In this document: positions 39,856 through 48,462 of the stretch, in pieces
Position numbering within the stretch: the stretch's first letter is position 1
How the letters are laid out: each line of letters opens with the position of its first letter
NCBI GenBank assembly: GCA_902576765.1
Contig: CACGWH010000006.1
Coordinates: 1-58,007 of the forward strand
Length of the DNA: 58,007 nt
Reading direction: 5' to 3'
From: an uncultured Pelagibacteraceae bacterium
Lineage (GTDB): Bacteria; Pseudomonadota; Alphaproteobacteria; Pelagibacterales; Pelagibacteraceae
The notes under the pieces: generated by a model
What the model was told of the DNA's origin: nothing
Database searches by the model: none
Seen by the model: only the letters and a program-made list of their open reading frames with translations
Made by a program: the position numbers and the translations under genes

Positions 39856-40974
39856 ATGAATAACGATTTAAATTCTATTGGATTAAATAAAAAACCTTCA
39901 GATACAACTGTTGTTGTAGCAATGTCAGGAGGAGTTGACTCATCCACAGTTGCTGGAATGATGAAAAAAGAGGGTTTTAAAGTAATTGGTATTACGTTGA
40001 AGCTTTATGATGATGGGAAAGAGGTCGCTGCTTCAAAACAATGTTGTTCTGGTCAAGATATAATGGATGCCAAACGTGTAGCACAAAAATTAGATATAGA
40101 TCATAAAATTTTATATTATCAAAATAAATTCAAACAGGGTGTTATAGATAATTTTGTCGATAGCTATTTAAAAGGTGAAACACCAATTCCATGTGTTCAA
40201 TGTAATCAAACGGTTAAGTTTAAGGACTTATTTGAAGTTTCTAAAGATTTAAAAGCTGATGCAATGATAACTGGTCATTATGTAAAAAGTATAACTTCGG
40301 ATAATGAAACAAGCATGTATAGAGCAATAGATGAGAATAGAGATCAAAGTTATTTTTTATTTAATACAACTAAAGAGCAACTAAATTATTTAAGATTTCC
40401 ACTTGGAGGTCTATTAAAAGATGAAACAAGAGAGATTGCAAAAAAATTAGATTTAAATGTTGCTGATAAGCCTGATAGCCAAGATATTTGCTTTGTGCCT
40501 AATGGTGATTACACATCTGTAATACAAAAATTTAGACCTGGGTCTTTACAAAAAGGTAATATTAAAAATTTAGATGGTAAAGTTATAGGTGTTCATGATG
40601 GAATTATAAACTTTACAATCGGTCAACGTAAAGGGATTAAAGTTTCAGATAGTGAGCCTCTTTATGTAATTAAAATAGATTCTGAAAAAAATGAAATTAT
40701 CGTTGGACCAAGAGAAAAGTTAGGTAAAAAGAATATTTCTTTAGTAAACTTGAATTTGTTAGTGGACAAATTAGATTTCGATAATGAAATTTTTGTGAAA
40801 GTTAGATCAACTGGCAAACTACTAAAAGCAAATATTGATATTCACAATTCTTATACAGCTGATGTAAATTTAGTTAATTCTGAAGATGGTATTTCACCTG
40901 GCCAAGCATGTGTTTTTTATCGAAAAGACAATATTGGATATAAAGTTTTAGGTGGTGGTTGGATTAGGTCTTAG
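39856..40974 (+). CDS. mnmA: tRNA-specific 2-thiouridylase MnmA
   Basis: I start at the ATG at 39856 rather than the upstream TTG at 39736, because the intervening segment is antisense to the DUF3553 gene and the family begins near here. The 372-residue enzyme has the PP-loop [16 protein letters not shown], catalytic cysteine C in [11 protein letters not shown], the second one in [12 protein letters not shown] and the C-terminal [17 protein letters not shown] and GQACVFY motifs. It thiolates U34 of tRNAs for Lys, Glu and Gln, so it is important for codon reading in an AT-rich genome. Confidence 0.95.
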   Translation: MNNDLNSIGLNKKPSDTTVVVAMSGGVDSSTVAGMMKKEGFKVIGITLKLYDDGKEVAASKQCCSGQDIMDAKRVAQKLDIDHKILYYQNKFKQGVIDNFVDSYLKGETPIPCVQCNQTVKFKDLFEVSKDLKADAMITGHYVKSITSDNETSMYRAIDENRDQSYFLFNTTKEQLNYLRFPLGGLLKDETREIAKKLDLNVADKPDSQDICFVPNGDYTSVIQKFRPGSLQKGNIKNLDGKVIGVHDGIINFTIGQRKGIKVSDSEPLYVIKIDSEKNEIIVGPREKLGKKNISLVNLNLLVDKLDFDNEIFVKVRSTGKLLKANIDIHNSYTADVNLVNSEDGISPGQACVFYRKDNIGYKVLGGGWIRS

Positions 40975-41653
40975 TTTTTTTCCACATTAAATGAGTTAAA
41001 AGGTAAAAGATTATAACACCTAAAAACACATTCCATTCCAATGCATGTTTTAAAAACTTAAAATTATCAAAAGGCAGAAAAGGAATAGCAATTATCGATA
41101 CAATAATCAGAATAGTAATTAAAATTCTTTTTATCTTAAGATAAATGATATTAATGTAATTTTCTAAATCTTTTTTTATTTCATAAAAAAATTTAATTAA
41201 ATAAGCTTGAGCTATTAATTCAAATATAATGAAAGAAAGCATTATTACCCTTCTAAACAACTTATAAATGTCATATTCAAATTTTACTCCTAAAAATAAA
41301 GCATGAACGGATAATAAAATTGCAGAACCAACACCAAAAAAAACTATTTTTTTTGTATTTTTGTAATCTTTATTAAAATTATTGATTATCTTTTTAGTAT
41401 TTAACCAATAACGAATTAAAAGATAAGATGTAATGAACATTGCAGGCTTAAAAAGCAAATACATTGGAAAATTTCTTACTGTTCTACTTATAGAAACCCC
41501 ACCATCTAAGTAAGGAAATGTAGGATCAATTGGGACTCCTGGGACTAAGAATTGATGAAAATTAGTAATGATTAAAAGACAAACATTTACCGAAATAAAA
41601 GGAATTATAAAAATCCAAACAGATATAGACCGTACTTTTTGTATGCTGGTCAT
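40964..41653 (-). CDS. Conserved membrane protein of unknown function
   Basis: This 229-residue protein has about six hydrophobic helices, a loop [27 protein letters not shown] after the first helix and [32 protein letters not shown] in the middle. I recognise no catalytic motif. It ends 11 bases inside mnmA (convergent). The start lies 14 bases from the end of the small basic protein gene upstream, so it is probably its second gene. Confidence 0.68.
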   Translation of the reverse strand: MTSIQKVRSISVWIFIIPFISVNVCLLIITNFHQFLVPGVPIDPTFPYLDGGVSISRTVRNFPMYLLFKPAMFITSYLLIRYWLNTKKIINNFNKDYKNTKKIVFFGVGSAILLSVHALFLGVKFEYDIYKLFRRVIMLSFIIFELIAQAYLIKFFYEIKKDLENYINIIYLKIKRILITILIIVSIIAIPFLPFDNFKFLKHALEWNVFLGVIIFYLLTHLMWKKTKT

Positions 41654-41667
41654 ATAAGAAATAAGAA

Positions 41668-41751
41668 TTACTTTTTCTTATTTTTCTTTCTAGCTCTTCT
41701 TTTTTTAGAGCCCATTTTTCTTCGACCTCTATGCTTCTTTGGGTAACCCAT
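41668..41751 (-). CDS. 27-residue very basic protein, possibly ribosome-associated
   Basis: This ORF encodes only 27 residues: MGYPKKHRGRRKMGSKKRRA followed by RKKNKKK. The ribosome site AAAGGA 4 bases before the ATG is strong. The composition is like that of tiny ribosomal proteins such as bTHX or the COX24/AURKAIP1-type (bS22) protein (MGSxxKRRxxxKK pattern), but it is not clearly either. Ribosome or rRNA binding is the most natural reading. Confidence 0.6.
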   Translation of the reverse strand: MGYPKKHRGRRKMGSKKRRARKKNKKK

Positions 41752-41826
41752 TGTTTCCTTTAGTTATAATTTAATTGAAATTATGGTCTGGATATAGCAT
41801 TGTCCTTTGGAGTTATCAATTTTTTT

Positions 41827-43002
41827 ATGACTAAATCCTTTAAAACCTTTTTGAAGCATACTGCTAAAGATTTTCATAATCAATCTGTTAACCCGCCGGT
41901 GGTTAGAGCTTCAACTATCATATTTAAATCAATGCAACATATTAGAAAGACACAATCAAAAGCATTAAAAAATCCTACTGGTGGACATTTTGATTATGGA
42001 AGACAAGGAACTTCAACAACATACATTTTACAAAAAATTTTAACAAAATTGGAGGAAAGCTATCATGTTTTTACAACACCAACTGGTTTTGGTTCTGTTT
42101 TTTTAGCTATTTTTAGTGTTGTAAGACCTGGCGATGAAATGTTAGTTGCAGATCCTGTTTATAGCCCAACGAGAATTTTAACTAAAGATTATCTTAAAGA
42201 ATTTAATATCAAAACTATTTTTTATAATCCTCATGATCTTAAAACTTTACAAAAAAGTATTACCAAAAAAACGAAATTAATTTTTGTAGAAAACCCTGGA
42301 AGCAATACTTTCGATTTTCAAGATCTTGGAAAGATATTATCTATTGCAAAAAAAAATAAAATTTATACAGCTATAGATAATACTTGGGGCACACCATATT
42401 ACTTAAAACCCATAAAGCTTGGTTTTGATATGTCAATTGTATCTGCAACTAAATATTACTCAGGACATTCAGACGTAATGGGAGGTAGTTTAGCTGTAAA
42501 TAAAAAAGTTTTCAGTAAAGTTAAAGCTGCTGAAAAAATTACTGGCCTAAGATTAGGACCTGATGATGCTTATTTGATAACTAGAGGATTAAGAACTCTT
42601 GATGTAAGATTGGATAGACATAGAGAAAATGCAAAAAAAGTAGCAGCATTTTTATCAAAAAATAAAAAAATTAAATTACTTTATCCTTATAAAAAAGACT
42701 CACTTAATTTTAGAATGTGGAAAAAATACTACTCTGGTGCTTCAGGTCTAATGGGGCTAAAAATAAAAGCAAAAAATATTAATTCTGTTAGAAAATTTGT
42801 AAATTCACTCAAACTTTTTGGTTATGGTTATAGTTGGGGTGGTTTTGAAAGTTTAGCTTTGCATCAGGAATTTAGAGAAACTGGTCAAAGAACATTCATG
42901 AAACTAGCTAAAGATGAACATCTTGTAAGATTACATATTGGACTTGAGGATCCAAATGACTTAATTGCAGATATTAAACAAGCATTAAGACATTTAAAAT
43001 GA
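41827..43002 (+). CDS. metC: Cystathionine beta-lyase (PLP-dependent Cys/Met metabolism enzyme)
   Basis: The start ATG at 41827 gives 391 residues; an upstream TTG at 41800 is in frame. The Cys/Met metabolism PLP-enzyme family is shown by YGRQGTSTTYILQKILTKLEE, GFGSVFLAIFSVVRPGDEML, ENPGSNTFDFQDLGKI, AIDNTWGTPYYLKP and the PLP-lysine segment SATKYYSGHSDVMGGSL. The SGHSD version is typical of MetC, which forms homocysteine from cystathionine. The following MFS gene starts 4 bases inside it. Confidence 0.9.
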   Translation: MTKSFKTFLKHTAKDFHNQSVNPPVVRASTIIFKSMQHIRKTQSKALKNPTGGHFDYGRQGTSTTYILQKILTKLEESYHVFTTPTGFGSVFLAIFSVVRPGDEMLVADPVYSPTRILTKDYLKEFNIKTIFYNPHDLKTLQKSITKKTKLIFVENPGSNTFDFQDLGKILSIAKKNKIYTAIDNTWGTPYYLKPIKLGFDMSIVSATKYYSGHSDVMGGSLAVNKKVFSKVKAAEKITGLRLGPDDAYLITRGLRTLDVRLDRHRENAKKVAAFLSKNKKIKLLYPYKKDSLNFRMWKKYYSGASGLMGLKIKAKNINSVRKFVNSLKLFGYGYSWGGFESLALHQEFRETGQRTFMKLAKDEHLVRLHIGLEDPNDLIADIKQALRHLK

Positions 43003-44219
43003 TATCAGAAAAATTTTTTCACTCTAAAAAAGCAATAGTAACTTTATTTGCTGCTTGTTTTGTTGTTTTGATTTCCCTAGGGGTGAGACAAACTTTTGGT
43101 TTGTTCTTTGTAGATTTCAATGAAAGTTTGAAAATCAGTAACACTGCATTTGGTTTTGCAATAGGAGTACAAATGCTAATGTGGGGAATTACAGGTCCAA
43201 TTTTCGGAGCAATAGCTGATAGATATGGTGGTCACATTGCAATAATTTCAGCATTTATATTTTATACTTTAGGAATTTATTTTTTATATACCGGTCCAAA
43301 CACTGGCATTTTTTTTCAAATTCACATGGGTTTATTAATTGGGATTGGGCTTGGTGGAACAGCTATTAGTATTCCAATGTCAGTTGTTGGAAAGCATTTT
43401 CCCTTATCAACCAGAACAATTGCAATGAGTTTTGTAACTGCAATAGGGTCCTTTGGTTATTTTCTTTCTCCAATTTTTACAAATTATTCTTTGAGTGAAT
43501 ATGGTTGGAATTATACTTTGTTTGTCTTTGCTATTTTTTTGCTTACTGGTTTAATAGCTGCATATTTTGTAAGATCTCCCTCAGAAACTGAAAGTGTTGA
43601 GAAGTCATCTAATCAATCATTTAAAGAGGCTATAACTGAAGCTTTTAAAACTAAAAGTTATGTTTTACTTGTTTCAGGTTTTTTTGTTTGTGGTTTTCAT
43701 ATCACTCTGGTTGGTACTCATGTTCCTAAGTACGTTATTGATAGAGGATTAGAAAATTGGACAGCTGCAGCTATATTATCTTTAATTGGTTTATTTAATA
43801 TATTTGGCTCATTGTTAAGCGGTTATCTATCAGCAAAAATGAGTAAAAAAATTATTCTAAGTGGGATTTATTTTTTAAGAGGAATTTCTATTATTCTTTT
43901 TATATTCACACCAGCAAGCAATATCAGCGCATTTTTATTTGGAGCAAGCTTTGGTTTTTTATGGCTATCAACCGTACCTGCTACCAGCGGGATAGTTGCA
44001 CATTTGTTTGGTACAAAATATTTAGGTCTTTTATATGGAATTGTTTTTTTAAGTCATCAAATAGGGTCTTTCTTTGGCGCATATTTAGGAGGTTTATTTC
44101 ATGATTTGTATGGTTCTTACGATTATGCGTGGTATTTAGCAATTGCTTTATCAGTATTCGCAGCAATAATACATCTACCTATTAAGGAAGAACCAGTATT
44201 GAGATTAAAAACAGAATAA
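42999..44219 (+). CDS. MFS transporter (oxalate:formate antiporter-like)
   Basis: This 406-residue protein has twelve hydrophobic helices and MFS motif A-like GAIADRYGGHIAI after helix 2. The N-terminal RQTFGLFFVDFNESLKISNTAFGFAIGVQMLMWGITGP is typical of the OxlT/MCT-like branch that moves monocarboxylates. Substrate not determined. It overlaps metC by 4 bases, and the pabB gene starts 1 base after it. Confidence 0.85.
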   Translation: MISEKFFHSKKAIVTLFAACFVVLISLGVRQTFGLFFVDFNESLKISNTAFGFAIGVQMLMWGITGPIFGAIADRYGGHIAIISAFIFYTLGIYFLYTGPNTGIFFQIHMGLLIGIGLGGTAISIPMSVVGKHFPLSTRTIAMSFVTAIGSFGYFLSPIFTNYSLSEYGWNYTLFVFAIFLLTGLIAAYFVRSPSETESVEKSSNQSFKEAITEAFKTKSYVLLVSGFFVCGFHITLVGTHVPKYVIDRGLENWTAAAILSLIGLFNIFGSLLSGYLSAKMSKKIILSGIYFLRGISIILFIFTPASNISAFLFGASFGFLWLSTVPATSGIVAHLFGTKYLGLLYGIVFLSHQIGSFFGAYLGGLFHDLYGSYDYAWYLAIALSVFAAIIHLPIKEEPVLRLKTE

Positions 44220-44220
44220 A

Positions 44221-45372
44221 TTGAATAAGCAAAATCAATTAACAGAAATTCATCAATCAGGAAAACCTTATATTATTTATAAATCTCAAAAAGGGTTTGA
44301 TCTTTATACAGATTTTTCCAAAAAAATTATTTTAAATAGTAAAAACGTTAAAAGTTTTTTAGGTAAAAAAAATAAAAAAAAATCAAAAAATACTGATCTT
44401 TTTATTGGCTTCTTTGGATATGAATTATTAAATAATTTGATTGATATCAAACTTCCAAAACAAAAAAATTTTAATTTTCCAAAAGGTATTTTTTATAAAC
44501 CTGAAAAAAGATTAAAACTGAGCAATAATTTGAAGTATAGTTTAAAAAATTTTGAATCTGGAAGTTTTAAAATAAATATAAATAGAAAAACTTATACAAA
44601 TATATTTAATAGATTTAAAAAAAAGATAAAGAGTGGTGAAACTTATCAAATAAAAATTTGTACTAAATACAAAACTGAATCAAAAATTGATCCTTTGGAT
44701 TTTTTTTCGAGGTTATCTACTTCTAATTTAGCACCAGAAGCTTTTATGATTAAAGATACTAATTACTCAATAATTAGTTGTTCTCCTGAAAATTTGATAA
44801 CAAAAACAGGGAATGATATATCTACAAAACCAATAGCAGGGACTGTTAAAAAAACAAAACACTTAAATAAGATAAAAGCATTAAGTTATTTTAGAAAAAA
44901 TCTCAAAGAAACTAAAGAACATAACATGATTGTTGATATGGAAAGAAATGATTTATCAAGAATTTGTAAGGTTGGCTCTGTAAAATTATCTAAACAGAAA
45001 ATTGTTGAGGAGTATAAAGACCTTTTTCACTATGTGAGCCTAATTAAAGGGAAATTAAAAAAAAATATTAATAACCTTGACATAATTAAAGCAATGATGC
45101 CAGGTGGTTCAGTCATTGGTTGTCCTAAGATAAATACACTTAATCTTTTAAATAATTTGGAAAAAGAAAATAGAAATATTTATACGGGTAGTTTTGGTTA
45201 CATAAAATTTAATGGCGATATGAGATTTAACATAATTATACGTTCAATTCTTAATTTTAAAAACATATCTGAAATCTCGGTAGCATCAGGTGTTGTTGTT
45301 GATAGTAATGCCAACCATGAATTCAATGAAAATTTTATCAAAGCTAAAGCATTAATAGATTTATTTAAATGA
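44221..45372 (+). CDS. pabB: Aminodeoxychorismate synthase component I (chorismate-binding)
   Basis: A TTG-initiated 383-residue chorismate-utilising enzyme. It shows YQIKICTKYKTESK, the DMERNDLSRICKVGSV motif, MPGGSVIGCPKI (the PabB-like PGGS form rather than the TrpE-like PAGT) and SVASGVVVDSNANHEFNE. The PIAGTVKK motif near residue 204 has alanine where PabB usually has the catalytic lysine (PIKGT), a feature of anthranilate synthase. Genomic context with pabA (4-base overlap) and pabC favours PabB. The N-terminal region is shortened against about 450 residues. Confidence 0.85.
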   Translation: MNKQNQLTEIHQSGKPYIIYKSQKGFDLYTDFSKKIILNSKNVKSFLGKKNKKKSKNTDLFIGFFGYELLNNLIDIKLPKQKNFNFPKGIFYKPEKRLKLSNNLKYSLKNFESGSFKININRKTYTNIFNRFKKKIKSGETYQIKICTKYKTESKIDPLDFFSRLSTSNLAPEAFMIKDTNYSIISCSPENLITKTGNDISTKPIAGTVKKTKHLNKIKALSYFRKNLKETKEHNMIVDMERNDLSRICKVGSVKLSKQKIVEEYKDLFHYVSLIKGKLKKNINNLDIIKAMMPGGSVIGCPKINTLNLLNNLEKENRNIYTGSFGYIKFNGDMRFNIIIRSILNFKNISEISVASGVVVDSNANHEFNENFIKAKALIDLFK

Positions 45373-45926
45373 TTTACGTGATTGATCATAACGATTCTTT
45401 TACTCATAATGTGGTACATCAATTTGCTTTATTTGATTCAGTTGAGTGTGATCAGTATGGTGAAATAAACGAAAAAAAACTAAAGCAAGCTTCAACAATA
45501 GTTTTTTCACCTGGACCAGGAAATCCAAAAAATTATCCAATCACATCTAAGATATATAAAAAATTTAAGGGAAAAAAAAAGATGATAGGTATTTGTTTAG
45601 GATTTCAGCATATTCTTTTTTGCGAAGGTGCAAAAATTATTGAACAGAAAAAAATATATCATGGTTTTCAATCAAATATTAAAGTAGTCAACAATAAATC
45701 CATGTTTAAAAAAGGAAAAATATTTAAAGTTGGTAGGTATCATTCTTTGAAATTAAAAGAACCTTTCCAATCTAATAATTTTGAGATAACTATGAGATGT
45801 TTAACTTCAAAAGTTGCGATGGCTTTTGAAAATGATAAAGAAAAAATTTATGGATTTCAATTTCACCCAGAATCTTTTTTAACTATTAATGGCAACGTAC
45901 TTATTAAAAAAATCTTATCAGCTTAA
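45369..45926 (+). CDS. pabA: Aminodeoxychorismate/anthranilate synthase glutamine amidotransferase
   Basis: This 185-residue class I glutamine amidotransferase has the oxyanion strand SPGPGNPKN, the nucleophile loop GICLGFQHILF and the FQFHPES histidine/glutamate dyad, with HDNDSFTHNVVHQF at the N-terminus. It feeds ammonia to PabB in p-aminobenzoate formation. Overlaps with pabB (4 bases) and pabC (38 bases) imply coupled translation. Confidence 0.94.
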   Translation: MIYVIDHNDSFTHNVVHQFALFDSVECDQYGEINEKKLKQASTIVFSPGPGNPKNYPITSKIYKKFKGKKKMIGICLGFQHILFCEGAKIIEQKKIYHGFQSNIKVVNNKSMFKKGKIFKVGRYHSLKLKEPFQSNNFEITMRCLTSKVAMAFENDKEKIYGFQFHPESFLTINGNVLIKKILSA

Positions 45927-46662
45927 AGACTTAAAACAGTTAGAATTCAATGATCTTTGGGGAGATCACGGAATTTTTACTACAATGTGGATTTTTGGAA
46001 AACCAGCAAAAATATTGTTCTTTAATAACCATTTAAGAAATCTAATTTTATCGTTAAAAAAATACCAGATAAAAAAAAAATCTTTAAAAACAGATATCTT
46101 AAAAATAATAAATTTAAATTTATCTAAAAAGAAAAAATATAATCATTTACTTAGAATTGCTGTAAATAAGAAAATTATATCAATTTCTTTAAGAAAAAGA
46201 GTCAAACCAAAAAAAAATTTTAATTTAAAGTTAGCAAAAATAAGAAGAGAAAAGCCTCAATTTAAAAATCTTAAATATAAAAAAATACTATCATATCTTT
46301 CAAAAATGGATAATTCTCAATCTGATATTGCTCTTGTGTCTAATAAAAAGATTTTAGAAACCGGCACTTCTAATTTATTATTTATCAAAGATAAAAAATT
46401 TTTTACACCAAAAAAAGATTATTATGAGGGAAATACTTATAAATTTTTTAAATCAAAGATTAAAAGAATAATAAAAAAAGATATTTTATTAAAAGAAATT
46501 AAAAATTATGATGAAATTTTACTTTTAGGCTCAGGTAAAGGTGTTACATCAGTAAAATCAATAAATGAAATTAAATGGAAAAGAAAAAGTCTAAAAAAAT
46601 TTAATTTTCTCTCAAAACAATATGACTTAGTCATCAAAAATTGCAATTCTTATAGATTTTAA
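45889..46662 (+). CDS. pabC: Aminodeoxychorismate lyase (aminotransferase class IV)
   Basis: This 257-residue protein has the fold class IV PLP pattern: HGIFTTMWIFGKPAKILFFNNHLRNL (start), the putative PLP lysine in KYKKILSYLS, ALVSNKKILETGTSNLLFI and FFTPKKDYYEGNTYKFF. Sequence is divergent and lysine-rich, but order of motifs and its place after pabBA support ADC lyase, which releases pyruvate to give p-aminobenzoate for folate. The start lies 38 bases inside pabA. Confidence 0.83.
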   Translation: MATYLLKKSYQLKDLKQLEFNDLWGDHGIFTTMWIFGKPAKILFFNNHLRNLILSLKKYQIKKKSLKTDILKIINLNLSKKKKYNHLLRIAVNKKIISISLRKRVKPKKNFNLKLAKIRREKPQFKNLKYKKILSYLSKMDNSQSDIALVSNKKILETGTSNLLFIKDKKFFTPKKDYYEGNTYKFFKSKIKRIIKKDILLKEIKNYDEILLLGSGKGVTSVKSINEIKWKRKSLKKFNFLSKQYDLVIKNCNSYRF

Positions 46663-46666
46663 ACAA

Positions 46667-47065
46667 ATGAAAGACCCAAACAACCCTTGTTTATTTTGTA
46701 ATAGTGAGAAAAGTGGATGTGCACATGAAAATGATCTGGCATATGCTAGCTATGACTCATATCCAGTCTCAGAATATCATTGCTTAATTATTCCTAAAAG
46801 ACACATAAAAGATTATTTTGATTTATCTAATGAGGAATTGATTGCGTGTAATAAATTAATTAAAATTGTAAAAAAAGAAATTACAAATAAAGACTCATCA
46901 GTAAAAGGATTTAATTTAGGAACTAATATTGGAAAAGTTTCAGGTCAATCTATTTTACATTGTCACTTTCATTTGATTCCTAGAAGAGAAGGTGATGTTG
47001 AGAATCCCCAGGGAGGAGTAAGATCTGTGATCCCAAAAAAACAACATTATAAAAGAGATAAATAG
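46667..47065 (+). CDS. HIT family protein
   Basis: The 132-residue protein has the histidine-triad motif HCHFHLIPR (residues 103-111, HxHxH) and the HIT start CLFCNSEKSGCAHENDLAYASYDSYPVSEYHCLIIPKRH, where a Cys pair may bind zinc. HIT enzymes split or transfer nucleotides. It begins 4 bases after pabC and is probably the last gene of the pab operon. Confidence 0.92.
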   Translation: MKDPNNPCLFCNSEKSGCAHENDLAYASYDSYPVSEYHCLIIPKRHIKDYFDLSNEELIACNKLIKIVKKEITNKDSSVKGFNLGTNIGKVSGQSILHCHFHLIPRREGDVENPQGGVRSVIPKKQHYKRDK

Positions 47066-47083
47066 CCAATTATTAAAGACAAA

Positions 47084-47118
47084 TTGACCTGAGTTTGAGG
47101 TTGAACTATTAATTCAAC
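47084..47118 (+). promoter_or_regulatory. Predicted aprM promoter with overlapping inverted repeat
   Basis: TTGACC (47084-47089), 17-base spacer, TATTAA (47107-47112) form a near-consensus promoter. GTTGAA (47100-47105) / TTCAAC (47113-47118) with a 7-base spacer straddles the -10 element and could be an operator for the apr operon. Confidence 0.5.
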
Positions 47119-47164
47119 TATATATAAAACTTAAAACTAATTCTAATTTTAACTATAGGCGGAA

Positions 47165-47959
47165 ATGTTAAACAACAATCCTTTTTCTTTATTAGCTGAA
47201 ACAGTATCGCCACTTGCAATGCAATCCTTTATCATTGCTATGGTTCTTTTAATAGCTATTGGGACGATTATTCAGATGATCCACCATAAAAATCTTACAT
47301 ATTTTTTTAACAATGCAAAAAAAGCAAAATTAGCAGCTACAAAAAAATTAGGTGTAGGAGAAAAAGTTTCCATCATAGCGAAAACAACAGTAGTAGATAT
47401 TGGTACAACTTCTGAATTGGGTTTTGGTAAAAGAAGACTCGCACATGTTCTTGGAATGTATGGAACAATTTTGTTTTGGGTTTCTTCTGCCATCTTAGTT
47501 TTTTGTTACACAGGTGCTGATAAACCAAATTCTCAAACTTGGTCGATCATTTGGCATGTAGGAGCAATATTAACTTGTTTAGGAGGTTATTGGTTTTGGT
47601 TTTTTTTAAGAGTCGATGTTTCAGCAGAAGCTCATCCATGGTATAGAATTATAAAAGCTGATTTATTTGTTTTAGCTTTACTGGCATGCTCAACTTTTGG
47701 CTTAGCTTGGTCATACACTCAATTTAGTGGACAAACTGGTTTATCATATTTATTTTTGACTTTATTTATTGCCTCAAATTTAATTTTATTTGGTGGAGTG
47801 TATTGGTCTAAATTTGCTCATATGTTCTATAAACCTGGAGCTGCAATACAAAAGAATTTAGCAGAAGCTGATGGTTCGAGAGATAATCTTCCACCGCCCG
47901 CTGATGCTCCTGAGCAATTTGGCCTAGGAATAAAAAGAGAAGAGCCAAAACATTATTAA
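47165..47959 (+). CDS. aprM: Adenylylsulfate reductase membrane anchor AprM
   Basis: This 264-residue protein has five hydrophobic helices, heme-candidate histidines (H near LAHVLGMYG, WHVGAIL and EAHPWYRI) and a C-terminal polar tail. SAR11 and related bacteria carry such a protein before aprB-aprA in place of a Qmo complex; it should pass electrons between AprBA and the quinone pool in the inner membrane. GGCGG is 1 base apart from the ATG region and the ribosome site is weak. Confidence 0.85.
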   Translation: MLNNNPFSLLAETVSPLAMQSFIIAMVLLIAIGTIIQMIHHKNLTYFFNNAKKAKLAATKKLGVGEKVSIIAKTTVVDIGTTSELGFGKRRLAHVLGMYGTILFWVSSAILVFCYTGADKPNSQTWSIIWHVGAILTCLGGYWFWFFLRVDVSAEAHPWYRIIKADLFVLALLACSTFGLAWSYTQFSGQTGLSYLFLTLFIASNLILFGGVYWSKFAHMFYKPGAAIQKNLAEADGSRDNLPPPADAPEQFGLGIKREEPKHY

Positions 47960-47991
47960 TATGTTAATAGGAAAAGGAGAAAATTAAAATT

Positions 47992-48462
47992 ATGTCAACT
48001 TTTGTATACATGACAAGATGTGATGGATGTGGTCATTGCGTGGATATTTGTCCATCAGATATAATGCACATAGATGAAAATATTAGACGTGCAAAAAATA
48101 TAGAACCTAATTTTTGCTGGGAATGCTACTCATGCGTAAAGGCTTGCCCAAATCATGCTATTGATGTCAGAGGTTATGCTGACTTTGCGCCAATGGGGCA
48201 TAGTGTTAGAGTTAGAAGAGAGGAAGAAAAAGGAACTATCTCTTGGAAAATTAAATTCAGAAATGGTACTGAGAAAAATTTTGTATCTCCAATTACCACA
48301 AAACCTTGGGGAAAATTTATTCCAAAACTTGCTGAGGGTGATAAGCCTAATCAAGGAGAAATAAATTCTCAAAGACTTTATACTGAACCAGAGGGACTGA
48401 ATACTAATCAAGAATTGCCATCTGTTCCAAAAGAGTCTTTTAAAAAAGGTGTTTATTATTAA
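47992..48462 (+). CDS. aprB: Adenylylsulfate reductase beta subunit AprB
   Basis: The 156-residue iron-sulfur protein has two 4Fe-4S clusters: RCDGCGHCVDICPSD and CWECYSCVKACPNHAIDVRGY near residues 9-60, followed by RVRREEEKGTISWKIKFRNG and a C-terminal extension that wraps the alpha subunit. AprB takes electrons from AprA flavin and hands them to AprM. The AprA start overlaps its stop by one base. Confidence 0.95.
   Translation: MSTFVYMTRCDGCGHCVDICPSDIMHIDENIRRAKNIEPNFCWECYSCVKACPNHAIDVRGYADFAPMGHSVRVRREEEKGTISWKIKFRNGTEKNFVSPITTKPWGKFIPKLAEGDKPNQGEINSQRLYTEPEGLNTNQELPSVPKESFKKGVYY

Noticed and set aside
48130..48411. 93-codon minus-strand ORF in the apr region
   Set aside because: Shadow of aprB, whose iron-sulfur motifs are unmistakable.
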